The notes beneath the pieces were generated by a model that was given only the letters and a program-made list of their open reading frames with translations, had not been told where the DNA came from and did not search any database. Of a DNA stretch of 23,100 bases, positions 15,464 to 21,944 are shown piece by piece. A program made the position numbers and the translations under genes. The stretch is from Actinomycetota bacterium (GTDB taxonomy: Bacteria > Actinomycetota > Rubrobacteria > Rubrobacterales > Rubrobacteraceae): NCBI GenBank assembly GCA_020200675.1, contig JAIVIG010000043.1, forward strand, positions 1 through 23,100, given 5' to 3'. How positions within the stretch are numbered: the stretch's first letter is position 1; each line of letters starts with the position of its first letter.

Positions 15464-16549
15464 ATGGACAAGACCAAAGCCATAGGCGCCGCCGTCTCTC
15501 AGATAGAGAAGCAGTTCGGCAAGGGTTCGATCATGCGCATGGGCGACGAGCCGCCCCGCCGGAAGGTAGCCTCGATCTCCACGGGCGCCCTGGCACTCGA
15601 CCTGGCGCTCGGAGTCGGCGGCGTGCCCAGAGGCCGCGTCATCGAGATCTACGGCCCCGAGTCTAGCGGTAAGACCACCCTCGCCCTGCACATTATCGCC
15701 GAGGCTCAGAAGGCCGGCGGCCTCGCCGCCTTTATAGACGCCGAGCACGCCCTCGACCCGACCTACGCCGAGGCCATCGGCGTCGACCTCGAGAACCTCT
15801 ACTTCTCCCAGCCCGACAACGGCGAGCAGGCGCTCGAGATCGCCGACACCCTCGTCCGTTCCGGCGCCCTCGACCTCGTCGTCATCGACTCCGTCGCCGC
15901 CCTCGTACCTAGAGCTGAGATAGAAGGTGAGATGGGAGACTCGCACGTCGGGCTTCAAGCTCGACTGATGAGTCAGGCTTTGAGGAAGCTCTCGGGCTCT
16001 TTGAGCCGCTCCGGAACTACGGCGATCTTCATCAACCAGCTGCGGGAGAAGATCGGGGTGATGTTCGGCTCCCCCGAGACGACGCCGGGCGGGCGCGCTT
16101 TGAAGTTCTATTCGAGCGTGCGTCTGGACATCCGGCGCATCGGGGCCTTGAAGGCCGGCAACGACACGGTCGGCAACCAGACGAGGGTCAAGGTCGTCAA
16201 GAACAAGGTGGCGCCGCCGTTCAAGGTGGTTGAGTTCGACATCATGTACGGCGAGGGCATCTCCAGGGAGGGGAGCCTGCTGGACATTGGGATAGAGCAC
16301 GAGGTGGTGCAGAAGTCCGGCGCCTGGTTCGCATACGGAGACGAGAGGCTTGGGCAGGGCCGCGAGAACGCCAAGCAGTTCCTCAAGGAGAACGACGAGG
16401 TGAGCGGGCGCATCCTCGCGGAGATCTACGAGAAGCTCGGTTTCGATGGGCCGGACGCTTCTCCCGACGTTTCTCCCGAGGGCTCCCTCGACGGGCGGGA
16501 GGACGGCGCCGGGGAACCGGCGGATCAGCCGTCGGAGCACCTGGTCTAG
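15464..16549 (+). CDS. recA: Recombinase A
   Basis: RecA forms filaments on single-stranded DNA, drives strand exchange and triggers SOS self-cleavage of repressors. The protein has 361 residues with Walker A GPESSGKT (64-71), Walker B LVVIDSVAAL, loop L1 EGEMGDSHVGLQARLMSQ and loop L2 INQLREKIGVMFGSPETTPGGRALKFY, all intact. The C-terminal tail is acidic and low in complexity (from about 328). ATG 15464 lies 8 nt after GGAGG; an in-frame GTG at 15449 is less likely. Codon use changes within the gene: nearly all third positions are C up to about 15905, then G and T rise sharply from about 15915. recX follows 39 bp later. Confidence 0.98.
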   Translation: MDKTKAIGAAVSQIEKQFGKGSIMRMGDEPPRRKVASISTGALALDLALGVGGVPRGRVIEIYGPESSGKTTLALHIIAEAQKAGGLAAFIDAEHALDPTYAEAIGVDLENLYFSQPDNGEQALEIADTLVRSGALDLVVIDSVAALVPRAEIEGEMGDSHVGLQARLMSQALRKLSGSLSRSGTTAIFINQLREKIGVMFGSPETTPGGRALKFYSSVRLDIRRIGALKAGNDTVGNQTRVKVVKNKVAPPFKVVEFDIMYGEGISREGSLLDIGIEHEVVQKSGAWFAYGDERLGQGRENAKQFLKENDEVSGRILAEIYEKLGFDGPDASPDVSPEGSLDGREDGAGEPADQPSEHLV

Positions 16550-16588
16550 GCGGCCTGTCGCCGAGATTCACGGTTTTGGGGTAGCGGG

Positions 16589-17206
16589 ATGCCGCTCGTA
16601 ACCCGCTTGACCGGGCGCCGCGACAGGGTCAAGGTCTTCGTCGACGGCGAGTTCTGGGCCGAGTTGGACGCGGGGGTGGCCGCCGAGCGCGGGCTCTCCG
16701 AGGGGATCGCGCTCTCGGAAGAGGAGCTCGCGGAGGCGAGGGTAGCGGGGGAGAGGCCGCTGGCGATGAGCCGGGCCCTCAACGTCCTGGGGTATCGGGC
16801 GCGGTCGGCCCGGGAGCTGCGCGAGAGGCTGGCGCGGGCGGGGTACCTCGGGGAGACGGTGGACGAGGTGATATCGCGTCTCGAGGAGCTCGGGTACTTG
16901 AACGACGAGGAGTTCGCCCGGGAGCTCGCGCGGTCGGAGGCCCGCAAGTACGGACCGCGCAGGATCTACGGCGACCTCAGGCGGGCCGGCATCGAGGAGG
17001 AGTCGGCGCGGGAAGTCGTCGAAGAAGAGTTCGCCGGGCGCTCCGAGCACGAGGCGGCACGCGAGGCCGCCCAACGGCGGTATAATACGGTGGAGGGATC
17101 CGACGCGCAGGTGCGCCGGGTCTACGGCTTCCTCGTGCGGCGGGGCTACTCGGCAAGCATCTGCGCCGAGGTCGCCCGCGAGTATCGCCGGGAAGCCGAC
17201 CAGTAA
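16589..17206 (+). CDS. recX: Regulatory protein RecX
   Basis: RecX binds RecA filaments and limits their activity. The 205-residue protein is an array of three-helix RecX repeats: ALNVLGYRARSARELRERLARAGY, then VISRLEELGYLNDEEFARELARSEARKYGPRRIYGDLRRAGI, then a third repeat at the C-terminus (RRVYGFLVRRGYSASICAEVARE). The N-terminal segment (VTRLTGRRDRVKVFVDGEFWAEL) is a small beta region found in many Gram-positive RecX proteins. ATG 16589 is preceded by a G-rich stretch (GGGGTAGCGGG). It sits directly behind recA, the usual arrangement. A TATAAT inside its 3' part (17081-17086) lacks a convincing -35. Confidence 0.92.
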   Translation: MPLVTRLTGRRDRVKVFVDGEFWAELDAGVAAERGLSEGIALSEEELAEARVAGERPLAMSRALNVLGYRARSARELRERLARAGYLGETVDEVISRLEELGYLNDEEFARELARSEARKYGPRRIYGDLRRAGIEEESAREVVEEEFAGRSEHEAAREAAQRRYNTVEGSDAQVRRVYGFLVRRGYSASICAEVAREYRREADQ

Positions 17207-17219
17207 AGACCGGAGTATA

Positions 17220-17277
17220 CCGTTCGCCGCCGCGGCGACGGGGTCGCTTGACCCGGTCGTCGCGGCGAGCGGCTTTT
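17220..17277 (+). promoter_or_regulatory. Long hairpin with T-run in the rny leader
   Basis: Bases 17220-17245 pair imperfectly with 17250-17273 (common core CCGYTCGCCG, then GCG, CGAC and GGGTC) around GCTT. Four T residues (17274-17277) follow, and then directly the rny ribosome-binding site GGAGG. It may be a recX terminator, an attenuator, or a structure controlling rny mRNA decay or translation. Confidence 0.65.
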
Positions 17278-17290
17278 GGAGGAAAATATA

Positions 17291-18661
17291 ATGAACGTTC
17301 TACTGCTGGTCCTGGGGCTGGCCGCCGCCCTCGCCCTCGGCGCCGCCGCAGGATACTTTTATTGCAAATCGAGGGCATCGGCGCGTCAGGTCGAGGCTCG
17401 CAACGACGCGCAGTCGATAATCGAGGACGCCCGGCGTGAGGCCGAGACGATCGCGAGCAAGGAGGAAGCTTTGGGCGAGCGCGTCGCCGAGCTGGAGGCG
17501 CGCGAGGCCGACCAGGTCAAGGCTCTGGAGGAGGTTTCGGGTCTGACGAGGGCCGAGGCCGAGCGCAGGTTGACGGAGAGCCTGGAGGTGGAGCTCGAGG
17601 ACAGGCTCGGACGCATGGTGCGCGACAGGACGCTCGAGGCGGAGGAGAAGGCGGACGCGGAGGCGCGTCGCATAACGGCCGCCACCATGGAGCGGCTCGC
17701 CTCCGACATCACCGCCGAGTCGACCGTAAAGGCCGTGGCGTTGCCGTCGGACGACATGAAGGGGCGGGTGATCGGGCGCGAGGGGAGGAATATCCGGGCG
17801 TTCGAGGCGGCCACCGGGGTGGACGTCATAATCGACGATACGCCGGAGACGGTGGTCATCTCGTGCTTCGACCCGGTGCGGCGCGAGATCGGCCGCGTGG
17901 CGATGGAGCGGTTGGTGGAGGACGGGCGCATCCACCCGGGTCGCATAGAGCAGGTCGTCTCCAAGGCCAAAAAGGAGATCGAGAAAGAGATAAAGGCCGC
18001 CGGCCGCCAGTCTCTCTACGACGCCAAGATCTCCGGCGGCATGCACGGCGACTTGATGCGGCTCCTCGGCGCCCTGAAATACCGCACCTCCTACGGCCAG
18101 AACGTTCTCTCCCACTCCGTGGAGGTCGCCAACCTCTGTGGCATGATGGCCGCGGAGCTCGGCGCGAACGTCAAGATCTCGCGCAGGGCCGCCCTCCTGC
18201 ACGACGTCGGCAAGGCGATAGACCACGAGGTCGAGGGGACGCACGCCCTGATCGGCGGCAGGTTCGCCAAGAAGTCCGGCGAGTCCGACGACGTGGTGCG
18301 GGCCATCTCCGCTCACCACCACGAGATCGAGATGGAGACCGTCGAGGATGTGCTCGTCGCCACCGCCGACGCGGTCTCGGCCGCCCGCCCGGGAGCGAGG
18401 CGCGAGACGACGGAGACCTACATCGAACGCCTGCGCTCCCTGGAGGACATCGCGCTCGCCCACCGCGGGGTCGACAAGGCCTACGCCATCCAGGCGGGAC
18501 GCGAGATCCGGGTCATGGTCCAGCCGTCGGAAGTGGACGACCGCATCGCCGCCAAGCTCGCCTTCGACATCTCCAAGCAGATAGAGAGCGACCTCGAGTA
18601 CCCCGGCCAGATCAAAGTAACCGTCATCCGCGAGAGCCGCGTCACCGAGGTCGCCCGCTAA
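17291..18661 (+). CDS. rny: Ribonuclease Y
   Basis: RNase Y is the membrane-anchored endoribonuclease that starts mRNA decay in many Gram-positive bacteria. The 456-residue protein has an N-terminal membrane helix (2-22), a charged coiled coil (about 30-135), a KH domain with KGRVIGREGRNIRAFE (157-172) and an HD domain (LLHDVGKAID, H304-D305; H275 in LSHSVEVA) ending in QIKVTVIRESR. All catalytic metal motifs are present. Typical RNase Y is about 510-520 residues. The deficit lies in the coiled coil, where only about 35 residues separate REAETIASKEEAL from ALEEVSGLT. ATG 17291 follows GGAGG. A second RNA-decay enzyme set (rnj, pnp, nrnA) is encoded nearby. Confidence 0.95.
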   Translation: MNVLLLVLGLAAALALGAAAGYFYCKSRASARQVEARNDAQSIIEDARREAETIASKEEALGERVAELEAREADQVKALEEVSGLTRAEAERRLTESLEVELEDRLGRMVRDRTLEAEEKADAEARRITAATMERLASDITAESTVKAVALPSDDMKGRVIGREGRNIRAFEAATGVDVIIDDTPETVVISCFDPVRREIGRVAMERLVEDGRIHPGRIEQVVSKAKKEIEKEIKAAGRQSLYDAKISGGMHGDLMRLLGALKYRTSYGQNVLSHSVEVANLCGMMAAELGANVKISRRAALLHDVGKAIDHEVEGTHALIGGRFAKKSGESDDVVRAISAHHHEIEMETVEDVLVATADAVSAARPGARRETTETYIERLRSLEDIALAHRGVDKAYAIQAGREIRVMVQPSEVDDRIAAKLAFDISKQIESDLEYPGQIKVTVIRESRVTEVAR

Positions 18662-18688
18662 GGCGACCTCCTGACGGCCTATAACGCC

Positions 18689-19423
18689 TTGGAAGGACCG
18701 TACAGGGACCTCGGAGCCGGCTTCGCCCGCCTCCTGGGCGCCGAAGGCCTCAGGCGCAGCCCGGGGCGTCTTCGCTCCGTCGAGGACGCTCTCTTCGAGC
18801 TCCTGCGCAACTCCCGCGACGCCGGCGCCCGCAACGTCTACGTCGCCTCCTCCCTGGGCACTCGTCGCTACCGCACGCTCGTAGTCATCGACGACGGCCG
18901 CGGCATCCCCGAAACCCACAAACACCTAGTCTTCGAACCCGGCGTCACCACCCGACACCTGAACCCCGTCCCCGAAGCCCCCAGTCAAGAACTCCCCCGA
19001 ACCCACGCTCCCCATGGCGCCGGCCTCTCTCTCTACCACGTAAAGAACACATCACTCTCCGCCGAGGTCCTCTCCGCCTTTTCCCCGACCGCCATAAAGG
19101 TCGTCTTCGACACCCGCTCCCTCCCCGAAAAACACCTCCAATCCAACGCCCGCCCCTCCAAAACCAACCTCCCCGCCACCCTGACCAGGTTCCTCACGCC
19201 TCTACCACGCTTCTCCCTCCCGCATACTCTCCCGTCTCCTAAAAAACCGCATAATACAAACGAACCGACAGAATCAGGGGAACGCTGGGGAGGCGCGACG
19301 CGTGCGGGAGGCGGCGTTGGGGTTGGGGTTGGAGGTATCGTTGAGGACGGTACAGAGGGTTCTTGCTGGTACGATCTCCGCGGCGCGGGAGGTGACGGTC
19401 GGTGGCGTCATCGAGGGGCGTGA
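18689..19423 (+). CDS. GHKL-type ATPase-domain protein, N-terminal part (gene frame-broken)
   Basis: The first 165 or so residues form a GHKL (Bergerat) ATP-binding fold. The N box is ALFELLRNSRDAGA, which is MutL- or Hsp90-like more than kinase-like. The G1 box is DDGRGIP, and the G2-like box is HGAGLSLYHVKN, followed by AIKVVFDTRS. There is no signal peptide or membrane helix. After RPSKTNLPATLTRFL (about 19190) this frame turns into unlikely sequence and ends at 19423. A plausible continuation lies in frame 3 (see the next entry), so the gene is probably frameshifted near 19190-19205. TTG 18689 is the likely start, 27 bp after rny. I do not recognise a named family. Position between rny and miaB hints at nucleic-acid work, but that is only context. 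Confidence 0.6.
   Translation: MEGPYRDLGAGFARLLGAEGLRRSPGRLRSVEDALFELLRNSRDAGARNVYVASSLGTRRYRTLVVIDDGRGIPETHKHLVFEPGVTTRHLNPVPEAPSQELPRTHAPHGAGLSLYHVKNTSLSAEVLSAFSPTAIKVVFDTRSLPEKHLQSNARPSKTNLPATLTRFLTPLPRFSLPHTLPSPKKPHNTNEPTESGERWGGATRAGGGVGVGVGGIVEDGTEGSCWYDLRGAGGDGRWRHRGA
19250..19263 (+). other. CATAATACAWWCGA motif, copy 2
   Basis: CATAATACAAACGA lies in the GHKL gene. The 300 bases upstream are extremely C-rich and G-poor (about 33 C to 7 G in 19141-19200), while the bases downstream are G-rich (about 29 G to 14 C in 19261-19320). It is the same motif as at 5678 and 20077. Confidence 0.5.
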
Positions 19424-19646
19424 CGTGGTCGGCGGAGCCGGCGAAAAACCGTCTGTGGGGGGACGGGACGGGCTCGAAGGGCCTATACTCTCGGTGGAAG
19501 CCGAGGACCTCGCCGGGATCCGGGCCGTTCTGGAGCGAGCTGCGGGGGCGAGCTACCTGGAGCTTGCGGGGATCGACGTAGAGACGCGTCCCGGCGAGGT
19601 TATCCTGAGAGCCCGCGTCTACGAACGGGAGGACGAGTATGAGTAA
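19302..19646 (+). CDS. C-terminal segment probably belonging to the GHKL ATPase gene
   Basis: Frame 3 from about 19200 reads RLYHASPSRILSRLLKNR, then continues through GTG 19302 (MREAALGLGLEVSLRTVQRVL) to ILSVEAEDLAGIRAVLERA and VILRARVYEREDEYE. The first conventional start is 19302, but coding character extends upstream and joins the ATPase frame near 19190-19205. SLRTVQRVLAGTISAARE looks like a helix-turn-helix-like segment, and the end is a small alpha/beta unit. The function is unknown. The stop overlaps the miaB ATG by 8 bp, which suggests co-translation. It could be an independent small gene, but the in-frame upstream sequence argues for a split one. Confidence 0.5.
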   Translation: MREAALGLGLEVSLRTVQRVLAGTISAAREVTVGGVIEGRDVVGGAGEKPSVGGRDGLEGPILSVEAEDLAGIRAVLERAAGASYLELAGIDVETRPGEVILRARVYEREDEYE

Positions 19647-21057
19647 CACCACGAAGCCGACGGAAGTCGCAAAGAACGCCGCCGCGCCGTCTACGCCGAT
19701 CCCTCTAACCAGGAAACCGGTCGCCGCCGCGCCGACGTCGGTGGTCACCGCCCCCTCCGGCACAGCGTCGAAGACCGCGTGCATAAGGACCTTCGGCTGC
19801 CAGATGAACGTCCACGACTCGGACCGGATGCGGCGCATGATCCAGGACGCCGGGTTCGCCGAGGTCCAGCGTTACGAAGACGCCGACCTGGTCGTCCTCA
19901 ACACCTGCTACGTCCGCGAGAACGCTGTCGACCGCGTCCGAGGCCACCTCGGCGAACTAAACCGCCTCAAAAAAGAAGGCCGCGTAAAAAAGGTCGCCCT
20001 CACCGGCTGCATCGGCGCCGCCAACGAATCCCGAGAGCTAGAGAAACAATACGGTATAGACCTCGTCTTGGGTACCCATAATACATACGAGTTAGCACAG
20101 TTCGTAGGTTTGCCGGGAATGGACGAGACTTTCACACCGGAGCTTCCGGGGACGGAGGGCGAACACTCGGCCTTCGTCACGATAATGACCGGGTGCAACT
20201 ACCAGTGCAGTTACTGTGTGGTGCCATCGGTGCGAGGCAGGATGGTGTGCAGGCCGATGGAGAACGTGGTAGAGGAGATTCGGCGGTTGGTCGGGTCGGG
20301 CACGCGGTACGTGACGTTGCTCGGGCAGACGGTGGACGCGTGGCGGGATCCCGCGGGGAGCGGCGAGAGGTTCTGCGACCTTTTGGAGCGGGTCGCGGAC
20401 GAGGCGCCGCGGGTGTGGTTCACGACGAGCCACCCGTCCAACATGGAAGACCGGACCTTGAGGCTCATCGGGGAGAAGGAGACCATTGTGGGGAGGCTCC
20501 ACCTGCCCGTACAGTCGGGTTCCGACCGGATGCTCAAGGTCATGCACCGGGGGTACAAGTCAGACAGGTACCGGCGCAAGATCGAGGTCTTCCGCGAAGC
20601 CGTCCCGGATGGCACCCTGAGCACGGATATTATCGTCGGGCACCCCGGCGAGACCGAGACCGACCACGAGGAGACGTTGAGGCTCATCGAAGACTGCTCG
20701 TTCGACTCCGCATACGTCTTCAAGTTCTCTCCGCGGCGCGGGACCGAAGCGGCCGCGCTCTCTGCAGATCCTTCCGGAACGGTACCGGAGGACGTAGCTC
20801 AGCGTAGGTTCGTGGAGGTCTTGCGCGCGGTGGAGCAGAACGCCTTTCGACGCAACAAGAGCAAGGTCGGAGCCGTCGAGGACATCTACGTGCGCCACGG
20901 CCGCACGGGTGACGGCAAGGCCGTCGGGGAGACGTGGAGCGGACACGCCGTCCACATACCAACCGAAGCACAGCCGGGACGCTACGTCACCGCGACGATA
21001 GAATCCGCCGGTCCCCACGTCCTGTACGCCGGAGACCCCGCGGGCCGGCCCCGCTGA
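19639..21057 (+). CDS. miaB: tRNA-2-methylthio-N6-(dimethylallyl)adenosine synthase MiaB
   Basis: MiaB adds a methylthio group to i6A37 of tRNA, using radical SAM chemistry and an auxiliary iron-sulfur cluster. The UPF0004 cysteines are C54 (FGCQMN), C90 (NTCYV) and C124 (TGCIG). The radical SAM triad is C186, C190, C193 (GCNYQCSYCVVP). Further family motifs are LLGQTVDAW, TSHP, LHLPVQSGSDRMLKVMHRGY and DIIVGHPGET. A C-terminal TRAM domain follows. The first 45 residues are a low-complexity Pro/Ala/Thr extension. The partner enzyme MiaA follows immediately. The coding strand changes from C-rich to G-rich near 20090, at a third CATAATACA motif. Confidence 0.95.
   Translation: MSNTTKPTEVAKNAAAPSTPIPLTRKPVAAAPTSVVTAPSGTASKTACIRTFGCQMNVHDSDRMRRMIQDAGFAEVQRYEDADLVVLNTCYVRENAVDRVRGHLGELNRLKKEGRVKKVALTGCIGAANESRELEKQYGIDLVLGTHNTYELAQFVGLPGMDETFTPELPGTEGEHSAFVTIMTGCNYQCSYCVVPSVRGRMVCRPMENVVEEIRRLVGSGTRYVTLLGQTVDAWRDPAGSGERFCDLLERVADEAPRVWFTTSHPSNMEDRTLRLIGEKETIVGRLHLPVQSGSDRMLKVMHRGYKSDRYRRKIEVFREAVPDGTLSTDIIVGHPGETETDHEETLRLIEDCSFDSAYVFKFSPRRGTEAAALSADPSGTVPEDVAQRRFVEVLRAVEQNAFRRNKSKVGAVEDIYVRHGRTGDGKAVGETWSGHAVHIPTEAQPGRYVTATIESAGPHVLYAGDPAGRPR
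20077..20090 (+). other. CATAATACAWWCGA motif, copy 3
   Basis: CATAATACATACGA lies inside miaB in a different reading frame (His-Asn-Thr-Tyr-Glu) from copy 1 (Ile-Ile-Gln-Ser). Conservation is therefore of the DNA and not of a peptide. It again marks a change from C-rich to G-rich on the plus strand. Confidence 0.5.
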
Positions 21058-21944
21058 CGCAACGCCGCAAGAAGGCGCTCATCGTCTGCGGCCCCACGGC
21101 CGCCGGCAAGAGCGACCTCGTCGATACTCTCGCGGAAGCCCTCTCCGAGGAATTAGGGCTCTGGGTCACCACGATACTGGTCGACTCCATGCAGGTCTAC
21201 CGGGAGATACCGAGGATAACGAACCAGGCCCGCGAGCGGCCCGCGGAACTCGCCGGCGTGGTCTCCGTGGCCGAGGAGTGGACCGTCGCCCGCCACAAGA
21301 CGAGCGCCGAAGTCATTATAGATTCTCTCCCGGAGGAACTCCCCTTCATGCTCGACGCCGGGACCGGCATGTACCTGAACGCCATAGTCCTCGGCGTGTC
21401 GCTCGCCCCAAAGGTGCCGCGCGAGGTTCGCGAGGAGGCCGAGAAACTCGCGGCCGCGACACGGAAGAACCCCAGGCGCGAATCCCGAAGGTTGGAGCTC
21501 GAGCTCTCGGGGGTCTCGGAGCGTGGTTCGATCTGGGACGGCGAGCCCCGCTACGACCTCGCCTTTGCCTACCTGCGCCCACCCAGACAAGACCTCGACC
21601 GCAACATCCTCGCTCGCTCCTCCAAGATAGTCCGGGACGGCGCCGAAGAGGCGAAGCGCCTCGCAGAATCCGGCATCGTCCCAAACCCGTCCGTGAGAGG
21701 CGCTATCGGCGTGAAAGAGATGCTTCTCCACAACTCCGGCGACCTCTCCGCCGAGCAGGCCGAGGAAGCGATAGCCACCCGCACCCGCAGGCTCGCCCGG
21801 CGCCAGATCCGGTGGTTCGACAAACTATCCCGAACCCTAGGGACCCACCGCCCCGCAAACGAAACCCTCGCTCGAGTCCTCGTCCTGGAGAACCCGGACC
21901 AGACCAGAGTTATGCATTTAATGCATGGTATAATGGAAAGATGA
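21054..21944 (+). CDS. miaA: tRNA dimethylallyltransferase MiaA
   Basis: MiaA transfers a dimethylallyl group to A37 of tRNAs reading UNN codons, producing the substrate of MiaB encoded just upstream. The P-loop is GPTAAGKS (residues 13-20), followed by VDSMQVYR. DAGTGMYLNAIVLG matches the family GGTGLYLxA motif, and the C-terminal RTRRLARRQIRWFDKL matches the tRNA-binding region. DAGTG in place of GGTG makes it a divergent member. The reading frame contains no ATG, GTG or TTG near the expected N-terminus. GTG 20934 would add 40 Arg/Pro-rich residues lying inside miaB. CTG 21054 overlaps the miaB stop as CTGA, the same geometry as an ATGA overlap, and gives a normal 296-residue protein. I infer a CTG start. 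Confidence 0.93.
   Translation: MTQRRKKALIVCGPTAAGKSDLVDTLAEALSEELGLWVTTILVDSMQVYREIPRITNQARERPAELAGVVSVAEEWTVARHKTSAEVIIDSLPEELPFMLDAGTGMYLNAIVLGVSLAPKVPREVREEAEKLAAATRKNPRRESRRLELELSGVSERGSIWDGEPRYDLAFAYLRPPRQDLDRNILARSSKIVRDGAEEAKRLAESGIVPNPSVRGAIGVKEMLLHNSGDLSAEQAEEAIATRTRRLARRQIRWFDKLSRTLGTHRPANETLARVLVLENPDQTRVMHLMHGIMER
21926..21934 (+). promoter_or_regulatory. Extended -10 promoter for hflX
   Basis: TGGTATAAT is a perfect extended -10 (TGn plus TATAAT) at the very end of miaA. The expected transcription start, 7 nt downstream, coincides with the A of the hflX ATG (21941), predicting a leaderless transcript. No -35 is evident, which extended -10 promoters tolerate. Confidence 0.6.

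Noticed and set aside
17081..17086. TATAAT inside recX as an rny promoter
   Set aside because: No acceptable -35 and no extended -10 TG. It lies within clearly coding sequence about 200 bp from rny. Kept only as a note.
19302..19646. Reading this as a separate small transcriptional regulator
   Set aside because: The helix-turn-helix resemblance is weak, and coding character continues upstream of its first start codon, fitting the tail of the GHKL gene better.
21912..21926. Repeated ATGCAT hexamers (also at 4481, 5675 and 6787 regions)
   Set aside because: About two copies are expected by composition in this window. Five is not striking, and positions share no context.
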